Positions 10,857-23,589 are shown, numbered from the stretch's first letter. The stretch is 64,000 nucleotides of DNA from Castanea sativa (GCF_040712315.1 NC_134023.1:66438757-66502756), one strand, 5' to 3'. Notes: generated by a model not told the origin, from the sequence alone. Made by a program: numbers and translations.

Positions 10857-13800
10857 TCATGGAAACATCCCCTCAAGAAACTCATCAAAGTTATCATCGT
10901 CATCAACTTTATGATCATCAGTTGAAACTGAAGCCCTTTTTCCTGCAAAGAACAATTTAAAAAAAAAAAAAAAAAAAGTAAGCTCACAAGACTAGTAGAA
11001 TGCCTCATCAAAAAAACAGTAGGAAGCCAGGTCATAGAAAATATATTTTTGAAAAAAAGATAGGAATGTAGTATGCAAATTGCCATAAGCTATCCTTTCA
11101 CTCAATTATAATAATCACAATTATTGACAGACCTAGGAATACTAGAATAGAAGACTTGCTTAGCTAAATGAAGGAAACTAAAGCTAGGATGTGCACTTGA
11201 CTTGCATAAAATCTTAAACCCATTTCTACTTATAATTTGGAAGCAAAAAAAATTCTCAACTCTACAAGCTGCGTGCTGTTATAAGAATGAGAAATTGTCA
11301 AAGCACTAGACACCCTGAACATGCAACATTGAACATGTCTTAGAGATAATGGTCATCCTCCTGGACTTAAGATTTGTTTGGATACCGCATATTGTTGAAA
11401 ACTGAAAACATTGTAGCAAAATAATTTTTAAATGTGTGAATAGTGCCGTGGGACCCACTTTTAAAGTTGATTTTGCCAAATTTTATACTTGTGGATCCCA
11501 TGAACAATGCATGGGACCCAGGGAAAAAACGCAGACGCACAAAACGTGTAACCTGACACGATCCAAACTCACTTAGAATGGTGATTTTAGGTAAAGATGA
11601 TTGCTGGTTAGTTGGTAAGAATGGCAAAGTCAACACTAACCCCAGATGAAAGAAAATTATGGTAGAAGAAAATAAATAACCAACAAATCCCAAAACTCTA
11701 AACCCATTGCACAGCTACTTCAGCTCTTCCAGCAAAACATGTGAAACCTGGAGGAACATTCATATAAAATTCCTCATCCATGTCTCCCTGGAAGGTCTCT
11801 TTGACTCTTTTACTACTGAAGAGTGAAGACTCCAATCCTAGTTTGATGCTAAACAAAGCAAGTCTTGGATAGAGTTCAACATAGAAAGTGGGGAAAAACT
11901 TCTACGCAACCTAAGCCAAAAGTTTTCCTTCAAATCATTAACCACCTATCTTGCCCAATACCAATATACAGATCCATCTAGGTGTTTAAATTAAACTTGT
12001 GATAAACTAATAATTAAGCAATCAACAAAATTTAAGACATGATCAATCAACCAAATGGGTACTCGTCTATAATTAAGATACTCATCTATACATCATTTCT
12101 TTAATTCCATGGAACTAGTGCATATCCAAACAGCAAATGTTGAAATTTGGATTTGGTGCACCAATCAATTCCATGGCCTATCCATGATCCGACAACAGAC
12201 TAAAAGATTTTGACACACGAAAAAATCATATATACAAATGTGAACAAAATATAAGCACAAGAATGTGTCATCATGCAAAAATGAAGTATAAACAGAGGAA
12301 TGTTCAGACCTTTTCTCCTCTCCTTGCTCCCTTCGTAGTCATTATCAGCTTCATCAATGCTCCTTGATCGATTCCTGGAAATAGACTTAGTAAGTAAGTG
12401 GTATTTTAATCAGCAGTAAATAGGCCACAGTGCAAAAAAGGCTCTTGGCTTGAATTGGCACCTCTTTCTTTTGTTTTCTTCTCGTTCTCTTTTTTCTAAT
12501 TGCTCCTTCTCTTTCCGCCTTTTGTAATGAAGCTTATCCGCACATCTATTAAGAATGATCAATTAAAAAAAAATTATAACATGTTTATACAGCTTAAATT
12601 ATGTTGTCATCACAAATTCATAAGTATACTTACAGAATCAGCAAGAGCCAACTCACCTCTCACAAGTTACCAATTTCACAAGTGCTTGTTTGTTTTCTCC
12701 AGCTTCAGAATAACTAAAGTTGACCTGCAATGTAACAATCAAGTAAGATGAGATACAAAACTTAAATGGACAATTATAGATACTGTTGACAATATAGCTA
12801 GATGCTTGTACAGAGGAGCATATATGGGGAAAAATTAAACAATGAAAATTATCTTCCTCTTTTATCTCAATCTTCTAAGCATAAGGAAAGATGAAAAGAG
12901 ATAGGTATCACTCATCCCATATGTGCTTAAAGTAGACTTTAGAACCAGTAAGATAGCAGTATCATGCCTAGCATAACATGGACATTAACACAGAATGTGC
13001 CAAACTGCCTAGATGCATAATGAAATTCCAACAAGAGTATAGACAAGTTTACCTTCTCATTGTATTAATTATGCTTAACTTCCACACCAATGTATATACG
13101 TACATGCACCAGAAACAAGCACTTAAATATTTAATAAAACTTCATAGGTCTCCAAAGAGTTGCAAAATATAACAATGGCAACATGCTTCCCTTTGTAGAA
13201 ATTAATCCCAATGAGTTCAGCCACGGAGGAGTCATGTAAATTAATCTTTTACCACATAATCATTTAGAGGTGGGTGGGATCATTACACCATGAATCATAT
13301 ATGACTAAAGCCTTGAAAGGCATGGTCAAAGGACTCAAAACTGCTGCTACTAATAAAAAATGAGAAAACAATGAAAGCATGACAAGGCCTCTGACAATAT
13401 CGATATGCAGAAACATAGAAAGATTTTATTATACATAAAATTTGACAATAATATTTTCCATTGTAACTGCCAAAAGTTAGACCTCCAAGTCTAATCCCAT
13501 TCATGCAATAACCAAGCATGACAGCAAATTTGAATTTGAACAAAGAATGGACACACTAATAAATTGATAACAATGTATAAAGAGGATAGTAAATTGTAAA
13601 AGTGACAATTTTTTATCTTTTCATTCCGCCATGAAGATAACACCATTTAAATTCTTTAAAGCCTCGACCCCATATTGATTGGTGTGCAAACAGTGTGAAA
13701 TTCAGTAAAATTGTATTACAAGACCTGTCACCAAATAAACTCCTCATTGCAACTATACACATGATCCGAAGTGGCCTCTCTCCTTACCCACCCTCTTACC

Positions 13801-14751
13801 TCCCTCAAAATCAATATTCCACGAAGAAATGAAACTGGTAATTAACTAATTGAATATATTAATTGTAAAATAGAGACAATCCTCTAAAAAATAATCTCAC
13901 AAGTAATTTCAGTATTGGTTCTTAAAGTTGCACATGCATGGTCAAAAGACTCACAGCTGTTACCTAGTATTGCCAGAACGATAAATACACTTCACTTTTT
14001 TTTATTGAGAAGTTACACACACACTTAGTAGGTTGTGAACCCATAACCTCACTCTCCAACCATACTTCTGGGAGGAGGAAGTATCAATTGAGTGAAGACT
14101 CATTCGCAAAAACATAAATAAATGAGATTTAAATTCGTCCAAAGCCGTAAGAGAAATTATCATAAACCAACAAAAAAATTTCCATACCCATAAAATGCTA
14201 AAGAGATCAATGATGTTACTAAAACACTTGCCTCATAGCTAGCCAAGTCATCTATTTCATCACAGTGTTTGTTACCACATATGAACTGCCCTGACAAAAA
14301 GGGAAACAAATCAATTCTAAACTCAAGTCCATACCCATCTACAAGATTTATTTTTAAAATATAAAGAAAAGAATGAATAAACTTGATAATACCATTGCAA
14401 TAATTCAATCAAGCAAGGGAGGAAGACTAAGTTTTCAGGTGGTGTTAAGATTAGTAATCAAATTATTTGGTCAACCCTAAAATATTCAAATTGGTAATCG
14501 AAATATGGCTGGGAGTTGGGAAAAGCTGGGCCAGGTGGGTTGGACTACAGGGGTGCTCTCTATTGGCAGGCTAAGGGGTTAGAACATAAAATCCCCCCAA
14601 GGAATCATTAACAGACAACAATGAAAAAACATCATTACTAAAATAACGAGTAATAAAATACCTTTCCCAGATATGACTTCCTTCTCTGCCCTCCATCTCA
14701 GACCAATCTAGACAGAAAATTTTATATAATAAGTCAAAAACTCATGGTGTG

Positions 14752-14790
<39 letters not shown>

Positions 14791-17700
14791 TACAGCAAAA
14801 AGTACGTATTTAAACACTGAAGAACAATTTTCATAGCACAAATGGGGAACTATCACAAAACTAGAGAATGTTTATTCTCTTCCCCCTAAACATCATTTGA
14901 AAGTTAAATTAGACTCTAACCTCATAGAAATTTATTTTACTAGGTATGAACGTATCAAACAGCAATTAAACAGGTCCCTTTTTTTTCCAGAACAGCAACC
15001 TATACAGTAAAGCTGATAATGTCTCCAATTTAAATGTCCAAATACTAAGCAAGATACAACAAAGTAGTTCAGGTTATACGGGATACCCAAAGTCATTGTT
15101 TAAAACCCAACTAAAGAAAAATCATTTCCACTTACTTTGACTTCCCACAGTTTCCTGTAGCTTATATGCTAAATTTGAGGCAAAAAGATAAAAGTTAGCT
15201 TATTTTTAAAAAAGCTAGGGTTTTTTTTTTTTTTGGAATGAGAATTTTGTTGCTTTTTTTTAGAAAAAAACTAAGGCAAAATCCTAACATACACCCAGTG
15301 CTATCTAGCAAAAGATTATTTTTAAAAAAAACGGAAAAAGGACATCTGGTTGATTTCCCCAGAAGATAATATAGCATTTTTTCCTGTTGATAAGTGAAAT
15401 GATAACACAGCTTATTTCAATTTCCTTTTTATTAATGAAAAAAACTTTTTACCCTCCTCTTATAAAGGTGCAGGTATACTAACACAGATCATATAGTATT
15501 CAGATATATGAACCAAAAAGGCAAGCCATGACTGGTGCATGCATCTTGTCCCTTTAAGGATAGTTACATGTACTAAACACAGCTCTACCACTATTCTACA
15601 ATAACTAGGCAAGAATATTAGAATCCAAACTTACTAGACAAAGGGAAGAAAAGTAGAATGAAACAAAAGGAAACATAGGAAGCCAACCTACTTCTCACTT
15701 TGTTTGTATGACTTGAAAATTCACAGAAAACAAGCTTCAGAAACTCTAAATTGGGCTATTACAAGCTTTAGTCCAAATACTTTTTTTTTTTTTTTGATAA
15801 ATAACGTAAGAATATTATTAATAATAATAAGGAAGTTGCCAAGCCGAGTACATTGGGGATGTACTATGGGTACAAAAATTAAGAAACAAAAGAACAACGG
15901 TCAAGAAAAATAGAAAAGGAAGAACAAGAAAAATGAGAAAAAACCACACTCCATTCAAAGAGTGTGTAAGAAAAAAGACTTAATCTCCAGCAAAGAGCGT
16001 TCGCAGCCCTCAAAACTTCTAGCATTCCTTTCTCGCCAAATGCACCAAATCAAGCAGTGAGGTACTGATTTCCAAACATCAATGTGACGACGTCGCGCAA
16101 ACTTTCCTTGCCAAGCCTCAAACACCTCAAGAACAGTACGAGGCATAACCCATTGAATACCAAACAAGCAGAAAACCAAAGACCACAACTCCCAAGCTAT
16201 GGTACAATGAAGTAGAAGATGATCCACCGACTCCCCACACCTCTTACACATAAAGCACCAATCAAGCACAATCACTCGTCTTTTACGAAGGTTGTCTGTT
16301 GTTAAGATCTTACCTAAAGGAAGCAGACCAAGAAAAGAAGGCTACCCTTGGAGGAGCCTTCGATTGCCATATCATTTTCCATGGAAAGGAAACAAGATTA
16401 TGAGGGTAGAAAGAACTGTAATAACCTCTAACCTCAAAACCTGTATTCCTTGCAGGCTTCCAACACCAGAAATACATCTAATTATGGTGATGGAACTATC
16501 ACAGAAATACATCTAAATAATAAATCAAATTTAAAAAGGTTATAATCACCAGAAATAGGCCTCCTAGTATGGTGATGGAACTATCACAGACAAACTATCC
16601 ACTGTAAGCACGCTCATATATAGATAAAAGAAAGTTCTTTAAAAGAGACTAAAAATTTTAAAAGCATCAAAGTGAAGGTTCATCAGTTCAGTTAAACTAC
16701 AAAGTAGGAAAGATTACAAATATATATACTGAGTAAACAATCACCTTGCCAGTTTTGTATTGTGACATGTCCGCTATGCAATATCTTCAATGAGTTAAAG
16801 GTAGTGAAGGAACAAAAAACAGTTTCTACTTATAATATTGGTAGTAGCAACCCAAACACTTGAAAGCTCAATAATATTACAAATTCAAAATGTAAATGCG
16901 TTAGAGAACAGGCTCTCAAATTTAAAAAATTAAAACAAGTAGAAGAAATATCCCAGAAGGCAAGCAAAAAGGATACTAAAAGCATGTCCATTTAATTTGT
17001 TCTTTCCATTGCAGAACATTAGACCTTAACCAACATGCCTCATGGTCAAAGTACATTCACCTAAAGTTATCAAAGGTATGCTCATCAATTGCAGTTACCA
17101 TACACTTGTTACATCACATGCTACTGAGTTGTTTTATGGATCAATGGAGTGAAATGACAGAAAATGGAGGAAAGAGGGAAGCAAGGAATAGCTAGTATAA
17201 GTTGAGTAAGTATGCATTTGCATGAGATCAGGTATGTGAATCCACTGGCAATGATTCAGGCTCACTTGTGACAGTAATGTTCTCTAGGCAGGTCATTCTT
17301 CTTTTCTGTTTTTGAGTTAAGAGGATTTGCTATGGGTCATGTCAGGAACAGCATGTGGAGCTCATATAGGGTAATGATACAGGGTCTAGCTCCCTTTAGC
17401 ATAATAGATCACAGCTCTTGAATGAGCAATAGGCAAGCTTTTGTATGGGCAAATGAAAGGCAATTTCATTCTTCCCTTGTCTGGACAAATGATTTCTACT
17501 GCACAGAAACTTGTACTAAGATCCATTTGATTCTGTAATGACTACATGCTTACCGAGAACATAATTATTGTGTACATCCTTCAATTAACTAAGGTTACCA
17601 GGAACCAGAATCACCATCAATATTTAAATCATCTTAAGCATTAATAAGCCACATTTAAATATTTAAAAGAATGAAAGCAAAATAGCATCTGCTTGCAAAG

Positions 17701-18271
17701 GATACTCTTTAAAAAGCTTATCATAATAACGCTTCACCAGCCTTTGCTCCCATGATGGATCCATATCATCTTCCTCAGTACGTATGAACCTTTGTAAATA
17801 AAAGAGAAGATTATTATTTTTGATCATTTAAAAGAAAATATTATTATAAAAACTGCCTAAAGCAAAGTCCAGAGAGTGGGGGACAAAACATTCAGAAATA
17901 TAATCTGAATTGGAGCGGAGAATTTAAAACTTTATACATCAATATGAACAAAAGAAGTCTACTGAGGCATCCGCAAGCAGTAGATATACAGTATGGAATA
18001 ACACAATGAACATACCGATATCCCTCCCTTAGGGTGTCTCGATCAGTTTTAACAGGTAACTTCACATTTCTAGAGTCTTCTTTTCCATAAAAGCTAGCTG
18101 CAATATAAATCAAGATTCTCAAAAGAATTTCTTTAACTGCGGAATGAATATGTAGTGATCTTGGTAACTACAGCTACTGTTCAAGAGAAATAGCCAGATA
18201 TTCTCCAGCTGTAGTGGCCATTTGGTATGGCCTATTTTTTTTAAAGGATGGTTTAAAAAGGCTGTACAACA

Positions 18272-18349
<78 letters not shown>

Positions 18350-19964
18350 GGGGGTTTTAAAAAGTGCAAATTTAAACTGCCAAACCAAACAGGCACATAA
18401 TCAGCTTACCTAATGAAAATCACTGTTGGCAACTAAATGAAGCACATGCAAGAGATGTTAAAGCACATTCCTACAACATTACCAGTACACTACAAACACA
18501 GATACCATGAAGTCCACAAATCACTTAGTAGATATCTACACTCTTGCCACATCTCTTGTCCTAAGCTCTAGTCAATTAGATAAGGATGCTTTGCACAAAA
18601 CAGAAACCACTATAATAATTTCATCAGTCATGAAGAAAAATATAAGGACGACTGTAGCCCCCTTCCTCCTTAGTGGAGAGGATTGTTCATCACCCAATTG
18701 CTTTAGGACACGAGGATTAAACAAATAAAAAGCTCATTATTTGAAATGCTTCCTCAGTGTCCATTTTCTGTCTCGAACTATTCTCCAACTATTACCAGAA
18801 ACTTCAATATTTCTCCGCCATATTTGATTATGAGTAAGAATCCTCCAGAGATTCACAATATTCAGAAAACAGAAAGATTTTGACAAAAAATGAAAATTCC
18901 TCCACATATGAGGCCCAATTCTGATACCCAATTGCATTACAAGAATTTCTATATTAAACAATATGATGCTCCTAAAATTCATATTTCCAGAGTTTCTACA
19001 GCTCTGCATCTCATACAACAAACCTTGGCAACATAATCCAATAACTCTAGGAGCAAAAATCCAATCCACACACATATAAAGTAAGAACCAATTGCAACAT
19101 TTTGACCTAAGAGTTCATAGCCACTAACAAACCATACCAACAAAGTCCAATCTTAGAAACAAAAACTATACACAGTAGAATAGAAACCTATTCTATTTTC
19201 CCAGCGCAAGTTACAATCAATATGTAACATGCAATCACTTCCCAAATCAAAAGAAAAAAAACACCATCTATACCCCAAAGTTAGGAAGTTACAAACTTCT
19301 GTCCCAAAAAACATAAAATGTACCAACTTTTCACTCCCATCCGTCTAAATTTATTCCGGGCAACATCAACTTTTATCGCGCCACTTCACATCAATCGATC
19401 CACCCTTGATGGCAGATAAACATAAATATAAAAAGTACCCATTTTACTCCAGGCAACACTTGAACAAAAGCAACAAACTATCTACGCATTGCACGAACCT
19501 ATTATCGTTTCACATCAGCACTTTCATCTACCATGTATGCAATCTCATTATCAACACCAAAAAAAACAAATTTACTAAATCAATACCCTTTCAAAGTTTT
19601 CCACACATAAAGCACCAAATTTGAAAATTGAAACTATACTTCAGCCCAAAACAACAACAACAACAAAAGCAATGCCATTCACACACACACACACACACAT
19701 AAATTACCATAATCTTTGAGGAACTTCTTGTGGCGATCATAGGCATTGAGACCTCGGATATGAGCTTGATACTGCCTGAAAAAAAAAAAAAAACTTAGTA
19801 TATACAAATACAAATATACAATAATTACTCAGAGGCATCGAATCGAATTGTGAAAGGAAATCAAAGGTAAGAGAGAAATGGAAGATAGGGAAAGAAGGAG
19901 AAGCTCACTGTTTTCGCTCTTCTCGGTCGAAGATCTCCGATCTCAGTGACACAAACGACGCCAT
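10857..19964 (-). CDS. FRA10AC1: FRA10AC1 family protein, 11 coding exons, 245 aa
   Basis: Plant homologue of human FRA10AC1 (folate-sensitive fragile site 10q protein), a nuclear protein associated with spliceosomal fractions. Coding exons on the minus strand, in order: 19964-19909, 19775-19708, 18097-18016, 17789-17706, 16784-16745, 14707-14662, 14290-14232, 12724-12657, 12545-12462, 12374-12310, 10942-10857. Together they give 738 nt with no internal stop, from ATG (MASFVSLRSEIFDREER) to a TGA after EFLEGMFP. Family hallmarks are AYDRHKKFLKDY, DPSWEQRLVKRYYDKLFKEY, EKEVISGKGQFICGNKHCDE and ALVKLVTCERC. The paired CGNKHC and CERC cysteines suggest a zinc site. The C-terminus is a Lys/Arg/Glu-rich helix, then an acidic DDDD patch. 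All junctions are GT-AG except the intron after exon 7, which is GC-AG. The human protein is longer, mainly in charged tails. Confidence 0.93.
10943..12309 (-). other. Intron 10 of the FRA10AC1-like gene, containing a MITE
   Basis: Bounded by a donor AAAAG|GT at 12,310 and an acceptor CAG at 10,943. It holds a 193-bp MITE (11,376-11,568), poly-A tracts and otherwise unremarkable intron sequence. Confidence 0.85.
11376..11568. mobile_element. MITE with GTTTGGAT/ATCCAAAC termini
   Basis: The left end is 'gtttggat', followed shortly by 'gttgaaaactgaaaac'; the right end is 'atccaaac'. The interior has 'gtgggacccac' and 'catgggaccca' words typical of abundant plant MITEs of this type. A relative lies at 20,191-20,380. 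It is embedded in an intron and does not touch the coding frame. Confidence 0.7.
14759..14782. repeat. TG microsatellite
   Basis: About 12 TG units flanked by TATATA, within an intron. Confidence 0.85.
15781..16465 (-). mobile_element. 5'-truncated L1-type LINE, ORF2 C-terminal zinc-binding region
   Basis: Read on the minus strand, 16,450 to 15,955 gives FEVRGYY, then WQSKAPPRVAFFSW, GKILTTDNLRKRR and a zinc-knuckle region (CFMCKRCGESVDHLLLHC), ending in a WRERNARSFEG motif. This is the reverse-transcriptase zinc-binding domain (zf-RVT) found at the end of plant LINE ORF2. The tail is a run of 15 T on the plus strand (15,781-15,795), i.e. a poly-A tail. The 5' break lies near 16,465, where 'agaaatacatctaa' occurs twice (about 16,470 and 16,502). 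It is a sense insertion in intron 5. Confidence 0.85.
18274..18347. repeat. Compound (TA)n(GA)n microsatellite
   Basis: A run of TA to about 18,306 continues directly into a run of GA to about 18,347, inside intron 2 of the FRA10AC1-like gene. ORFs that read through it are artefacts of the repeat. A CA repeat in the same intron lies at 19,681-19,699. Confidence 0.9.
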
Positions 19965-20190
19965 TTCGATTTTTCTCTTCCCTCCACAAACCCTAGCTCT
20001 CTCCACTGTAGTATTGGCGTCAAAGGTTAGGAGGATACGCAAGTTTTTTTTTTTTTTAAGTACAAATTAGGGCAAAGATTTGGTCAAGTGCTGGGTGCAC
20101 CCGACCCGTTAAGATGCCAATGACGGTTTTAGTGAACACATGCACTAGATACAAGTCTGTTCCTACAAAAATTTTTGTGCATTGAGAATA

Positions 20191-20380
20191 CGTTTGGATG
20201 CAGCGCCACGTTTTTTTTTTTTTCCACGCGCATATATTACTGTTCATTGGCCATGTGATTTTAGGCCAATGAACAGTACTTTTTAGGATGAACAGTAATT
20301 TTTACACATTAAAATATTATTTTTGTACAGTATTTTCAGTTTTCAATTTTCAGTTTTCAGCAATAAGTTCTATCCAAACG
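20191..20380. mobile_element. MITE with CGTTTGGAT/ATCCAAACG termini and internal hairpin
   Basis: Termini 'cgtttggat' and 'atccaaacg' are perfect inverted repeats. Inside, 'tactgttcattggcc' (20,238-20,252) and its exact complement (20,264-20,278) form a 15-bp perfect stem. It is the same family as 11,376-11,568. Confidence 0.75.
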
Positions 20381-20395
20381 GACTCTGAATCTGTT

Positions 20396-20786
20396 GAGGT
20401 ATCTCTAGCAGATTTTTCAAATTTTTGTAATGTTTGAAAAATGAACAGTGATATTTACTTATTACTTACCTACTTTTTAAATACACTTTCTGATTGATTA
20501 TCTATCACATTCTCTATCTCATTTAAATATTATTTTTTCATTAATTCTTTATTCTTTTTTTAACAACTACACATCTTTCAACATTTTTTTTATTCAATAT
20601 CTGATTATTATAATAGAAAAAAACATTTAAAGAATAAATAGTAGCCCATCAGATTTGATGAGCTATTGTTCATTAGCAACAAAAAAAAAAATTTCATGTA
20701 TAGAGAATCTATTGGAGACCATTTTTATGGTCTCATTCTCTATTATAGACAATATTTTGTCTTTACCTAAGCTATTAGAGATGCTC
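20396..20786. mobile_element. Short AT-rich MITE with GAG-type termini, about 390 bp
   Basis: Left end 'gaggtatctcta'; right end, reverse-complemented, 'gagcatctctaa'. It contains AT-rich DNA with 'gatttgatgagctattgttca' type words. It resembles the GAGCA-ended Harbinger-like elements elsewhere in the window but is shorter. Target duplication not clear. Confidence 0.5.
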
Positions 20787-20959
20787 TTAAGACGCCAATG
20801 ACGGTTTTAGTGAACACATGCACTAGACTGAAGTCAGTTCCTACAAAACTCTTTGCGCATCGGACCTATTAAGATGTTTTATGCGTTGGATGCCAATGAC
20901 GGGTCTAGTGAATAAAAGCACTAGACCCAAGCCAGTTCCTACAAAATTAATCGTATCAG

Positions 20960-21447
20960 GTCTAGTTTTCAAGACGCAAGTTTCTCCCTTAGATCGATTG
21001 TGGTTTTGGTATTTAAAGGCCCGTTTGGTAATATTGTTCTAATAACATTGTTTAAGTTTTTTAAAAATACGTGTGAGAAAAAAAGTATTGTGAAAATACA
21101 TACTTTGTTAACAAAAACTTATGTTTAAATACCCCTACTAAACACCCCCCTAAGTTTTATTTTTGTCATTTTGAGCTTATAAGTTTATACTTTTTTTATA
21201 AATAAAATTTTAAACCGTTTTCTTAATCTTTAAATTCATTTTTGTTGTCAATATATTCCTTTTCGTTTAAAATTGCCGTTACCTACTTCATAAAACAATG
21301 TAATTTTGTTCTCTTTCCAATTTTAATTTTAAAAAACAATAATTCTATATAAAGAAAACATTTTTAAATATAAACTACGCATTATATTTATATATATTAA
21401 AACGTTTCTCTATATTGCATTAGTGAAGGAGAAATGTTAGGCTCTGA
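20960..21447. other. Gene-free AT-rich spacer
   Basis: No gene or clear repeat boundary. It contains 'ggcccgtttggtaat' and 'tactaaacacccc', which look like the ends of another decayed MITE (about 21,018-21,152). Confidence 0.4.
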
Positions 21448-22273
21448 TTATCAGTATAACCAATGCCGATGCATTTTTCACATACATTGGAATGTATATT
21501 CTATACATTGATTTAAGCTTGTATATATTTTATATATTTAAATAAGCATATGTTAAACCATATACATAAAAATATATATAAACATAAATCGTATACGAAT
21601 AAATAGAAAGTGGTAGACTAGTTGATCATTCGTATTTGAAAAGCTACATACTGGTTGGTACTAAAGACATATAGAAACAAAGGAAAATTGAAAAATCTAC
21701 ATACTGATGTTTTTGTAATTGGTATAAAAAAAAATGCTTTTGTAATTACTCATTGGAAATTCAAACCGGTTTCAAAAATATAGTTTGTGGTTTAAAGTAT
21801 TTTCTGTTTTCACTAATTGTGTTTTGTTTCCCTGTACCTGTTTTTAAAATTTGGTTTCTATTGTCTATCATTCAAGTTTTCAGTATTTGTGGAATTCTCT
21901 GTTTTTTCCCAGCTTTGAAACAAAATTTAGCCAAATTAGGATCCACACTACCAGCATTATTGTTTGTCACTTTAAGTTCAAAGGTGTATTAAAGTACACA
22001 CATTTGAAACTTTTGATTAGATAAGTAAAAGAACATGAATACTACTTATAACAAAGCACATGCAATTTTTTACTTTAAACTCTTGGCAGAAGGTATAGCT
22101 TCTTCTTCTTCTTTTTTAAAAGTTTTTTTTTTGTTGGTTACAGTAATCAAAAGAGCCTACAAATGAACTATTTCAAACAGAAGAAAAATTAAAGAAATCA
22201 TCTTCTAAAAATGGTCCTTCTCACAATTTCTTTGACTGCTTATCTATACTTTCTCACAACTGATTATGAATAT
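21448..22273. repeat. Direct repeat copy 1, about 825 bp
   Basis: Nearly co-linear with 23,858-24,678. Both start 'ttatcagtata', contain 'gtatacgaataaatagaa', 'tggtagactagttgatcatt', 'ctacatactgatgtttttgt' and 'aattaggatccac', and end 'attatgaatat'. Identity looks high (mostly scattered substitutions and 1-2 base indels). It is not coding. Confidence 0.9.
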
Positions 22274-22638
22274 ACACATTAATTGTTATTTGCTCTGTTA
22301 AATTTTATTACTTCTTTAAGTCTACACAATAGCACCAAATTAATATTTTTCATTATTCACGTCATGAACATGACATATATTGTTTTGGCAAAAAAAAGAA
22401 GAAAAAAAAAAAAGATATGCATGCAAATTGGTTGATTTCAACAGAGTTAAATTCTAATATGCAACTACTAGAATTTATAATTTATTTATACTACTATAAC
22501 TACATACTTACAATTTTTTATAACTCACATATTTTAGATTTTTTAATAATTATTTTCGATTATTTTGAATCTCTTTATTATTACGGCCTAGGGCTCCTCT
22601 TTTTGTTCATATTTATATTTGTATCATTCTTTTCATTA

Positions 22639-23566
22639 GAGCACCAGCATTGAATGGGCTAAACCCATTCTCTATGCCAAATTATAAAGTACAATAGCAT
22701 TGAGACCCAAAACCCTTCTCCATTGAAAGTTTTACAATACCAGAATTGTAAAAAAAAATGCAATTGAGCTACAGTGCAATTCTACATTTAGAATTGCACT
22801 GTAGCTCAATGGTATAAAAAAAAACTATTTTTTATTCAACTCTCTCCAATCATTTCTGCTCTCTCTACTCTTTTTCTTTCTATCTTTCTTTCTTTCTTTC
22901 TACTTTCTCTTCTTCATGGTCTCTCTTCTTCAACGGCATGGAGGCAACGGGGTGGAGGCTCGATCAACTGCTGTGGTGGAGGCGTGGAGGTCGTGGGGTT
23001 ATTCATGGGTTTTCGGCGTGGGTTTGTTTATGGGTTTTCGGCGTTTGGGTCGGATTTAGGCCGGCGTTTGGGTTAGATTTAGGCCGGCGTTTGGGGGATT
23101 TGTTCTGATGGGTTTGTTGGGTTTGATGATGGATTTTGGTTTTTGATTTTTGATTTTGATTTGGCTGGATGGGTTTGTTCATGGGTTTTGATCGGCGTGG
23201 GTGGTTGTGATCGGCGTTGGTATATGTGATTGGCGTTGTGGTGGTTGTGATCGGCGTGGGTTTTGACGAGATCGGCGTGGTGGAGATCGGCGTGGGTTTT
23301 TTTTTTTTTTTTTTTCTGGGTTTGCTGGTATATGCAATCGGCATAGGTGGGTGAGAAATAAACTAACAGAAGATTCGGGAAGGAAGATAAAATTGAGAAA
23401 AAAGAAAAAAATATATTTTATTGTGAAAATATATTATTTTAATAAGTAGAATAGAAAAATAGAAGTTTTGATGTTGAGTTTATTGAAAAATGGTATTGTA
23501 TAATTGATAAAATGATTTTTTGATGGTAAAATAGGATAGAATTGAGAAAAATGAATTTGGATGCTC
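22639..23566. mobile_element. Non-autonomous PIF/Harbinger-like element, 928 bp, TTA target duplication
   Basis: Ends are 'gagcacca' and, reverse-complemented, 'gagcatcca', flanked by TTA on both sides (22,636-22,638 and 23,567-23,569). A 3-bp TWA duplication is the signature of PIF/Harbinger. The interior has a perfect hairpin at 22,763-22,810, CT/TTTC repeats, and a G-rich block of 'ggcgtgggtttg' and 'gatcggcgt' words. The minus-strand ORF there is low-complexity Pro/Thr/Lys and is not a gene. Confidence 0.75.
22763..22810. repeat. Perfect 22-bp-arm hairpin
   Basis: Arms 22,763-22,784 and 22,789-22,810 are exact reverse complements around a 4-base loop 'catt'. The stem begins 'attgagctacagtgc'. 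It lies near the left end of the Harbinger-like element and is part of its subterminal structure. Confidence 0.9.
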
Positions 23567-23589
23567 TTAGGAACAGGTAAGTGCCTTTC

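Larger units (their letters stand above)
14708..16744 (-). other. Intron 5 of the FRA10AC1-like gene, containing a LINE 3' end
   Basis: A 2,037-bp intron between exons 5 (ends TACAAAACTGGCAAG) and 6. It includes a TG microsatellite at about 14,759-14,782 and a 5'-truncated LINE at 15,781 to about 16,465 in the same transcriptional sense as the gene. Confidence 0.85.
20111..20955. repeat. Three diverged copies of a 70-bp unit, split by two MITEs
   Basis: The unit 'gccaatgacgg' + 'tttagtgaa' + 'gcactaga' + 'agttcctacaaaa' occurs at about 20,111-20,183, 20,789-20,861 and 20,888-20,955. Copies 2 and 3 are nearly adjacent. Copies 1 and 2 are separated by about 600 bp that consists of two elements placed end to end (20,191-20,380 and 20,396-20,786). 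Non-coding. Confidence 0.8.

Noticed and set aside
23003..23344. Minus-strand 113-residue Pro/Thr/Lys-rich ORF
   Set aside because: Produced by repeated 'ggcgtgggtttg' words within the 22,639-23,566 element; not protein-like.
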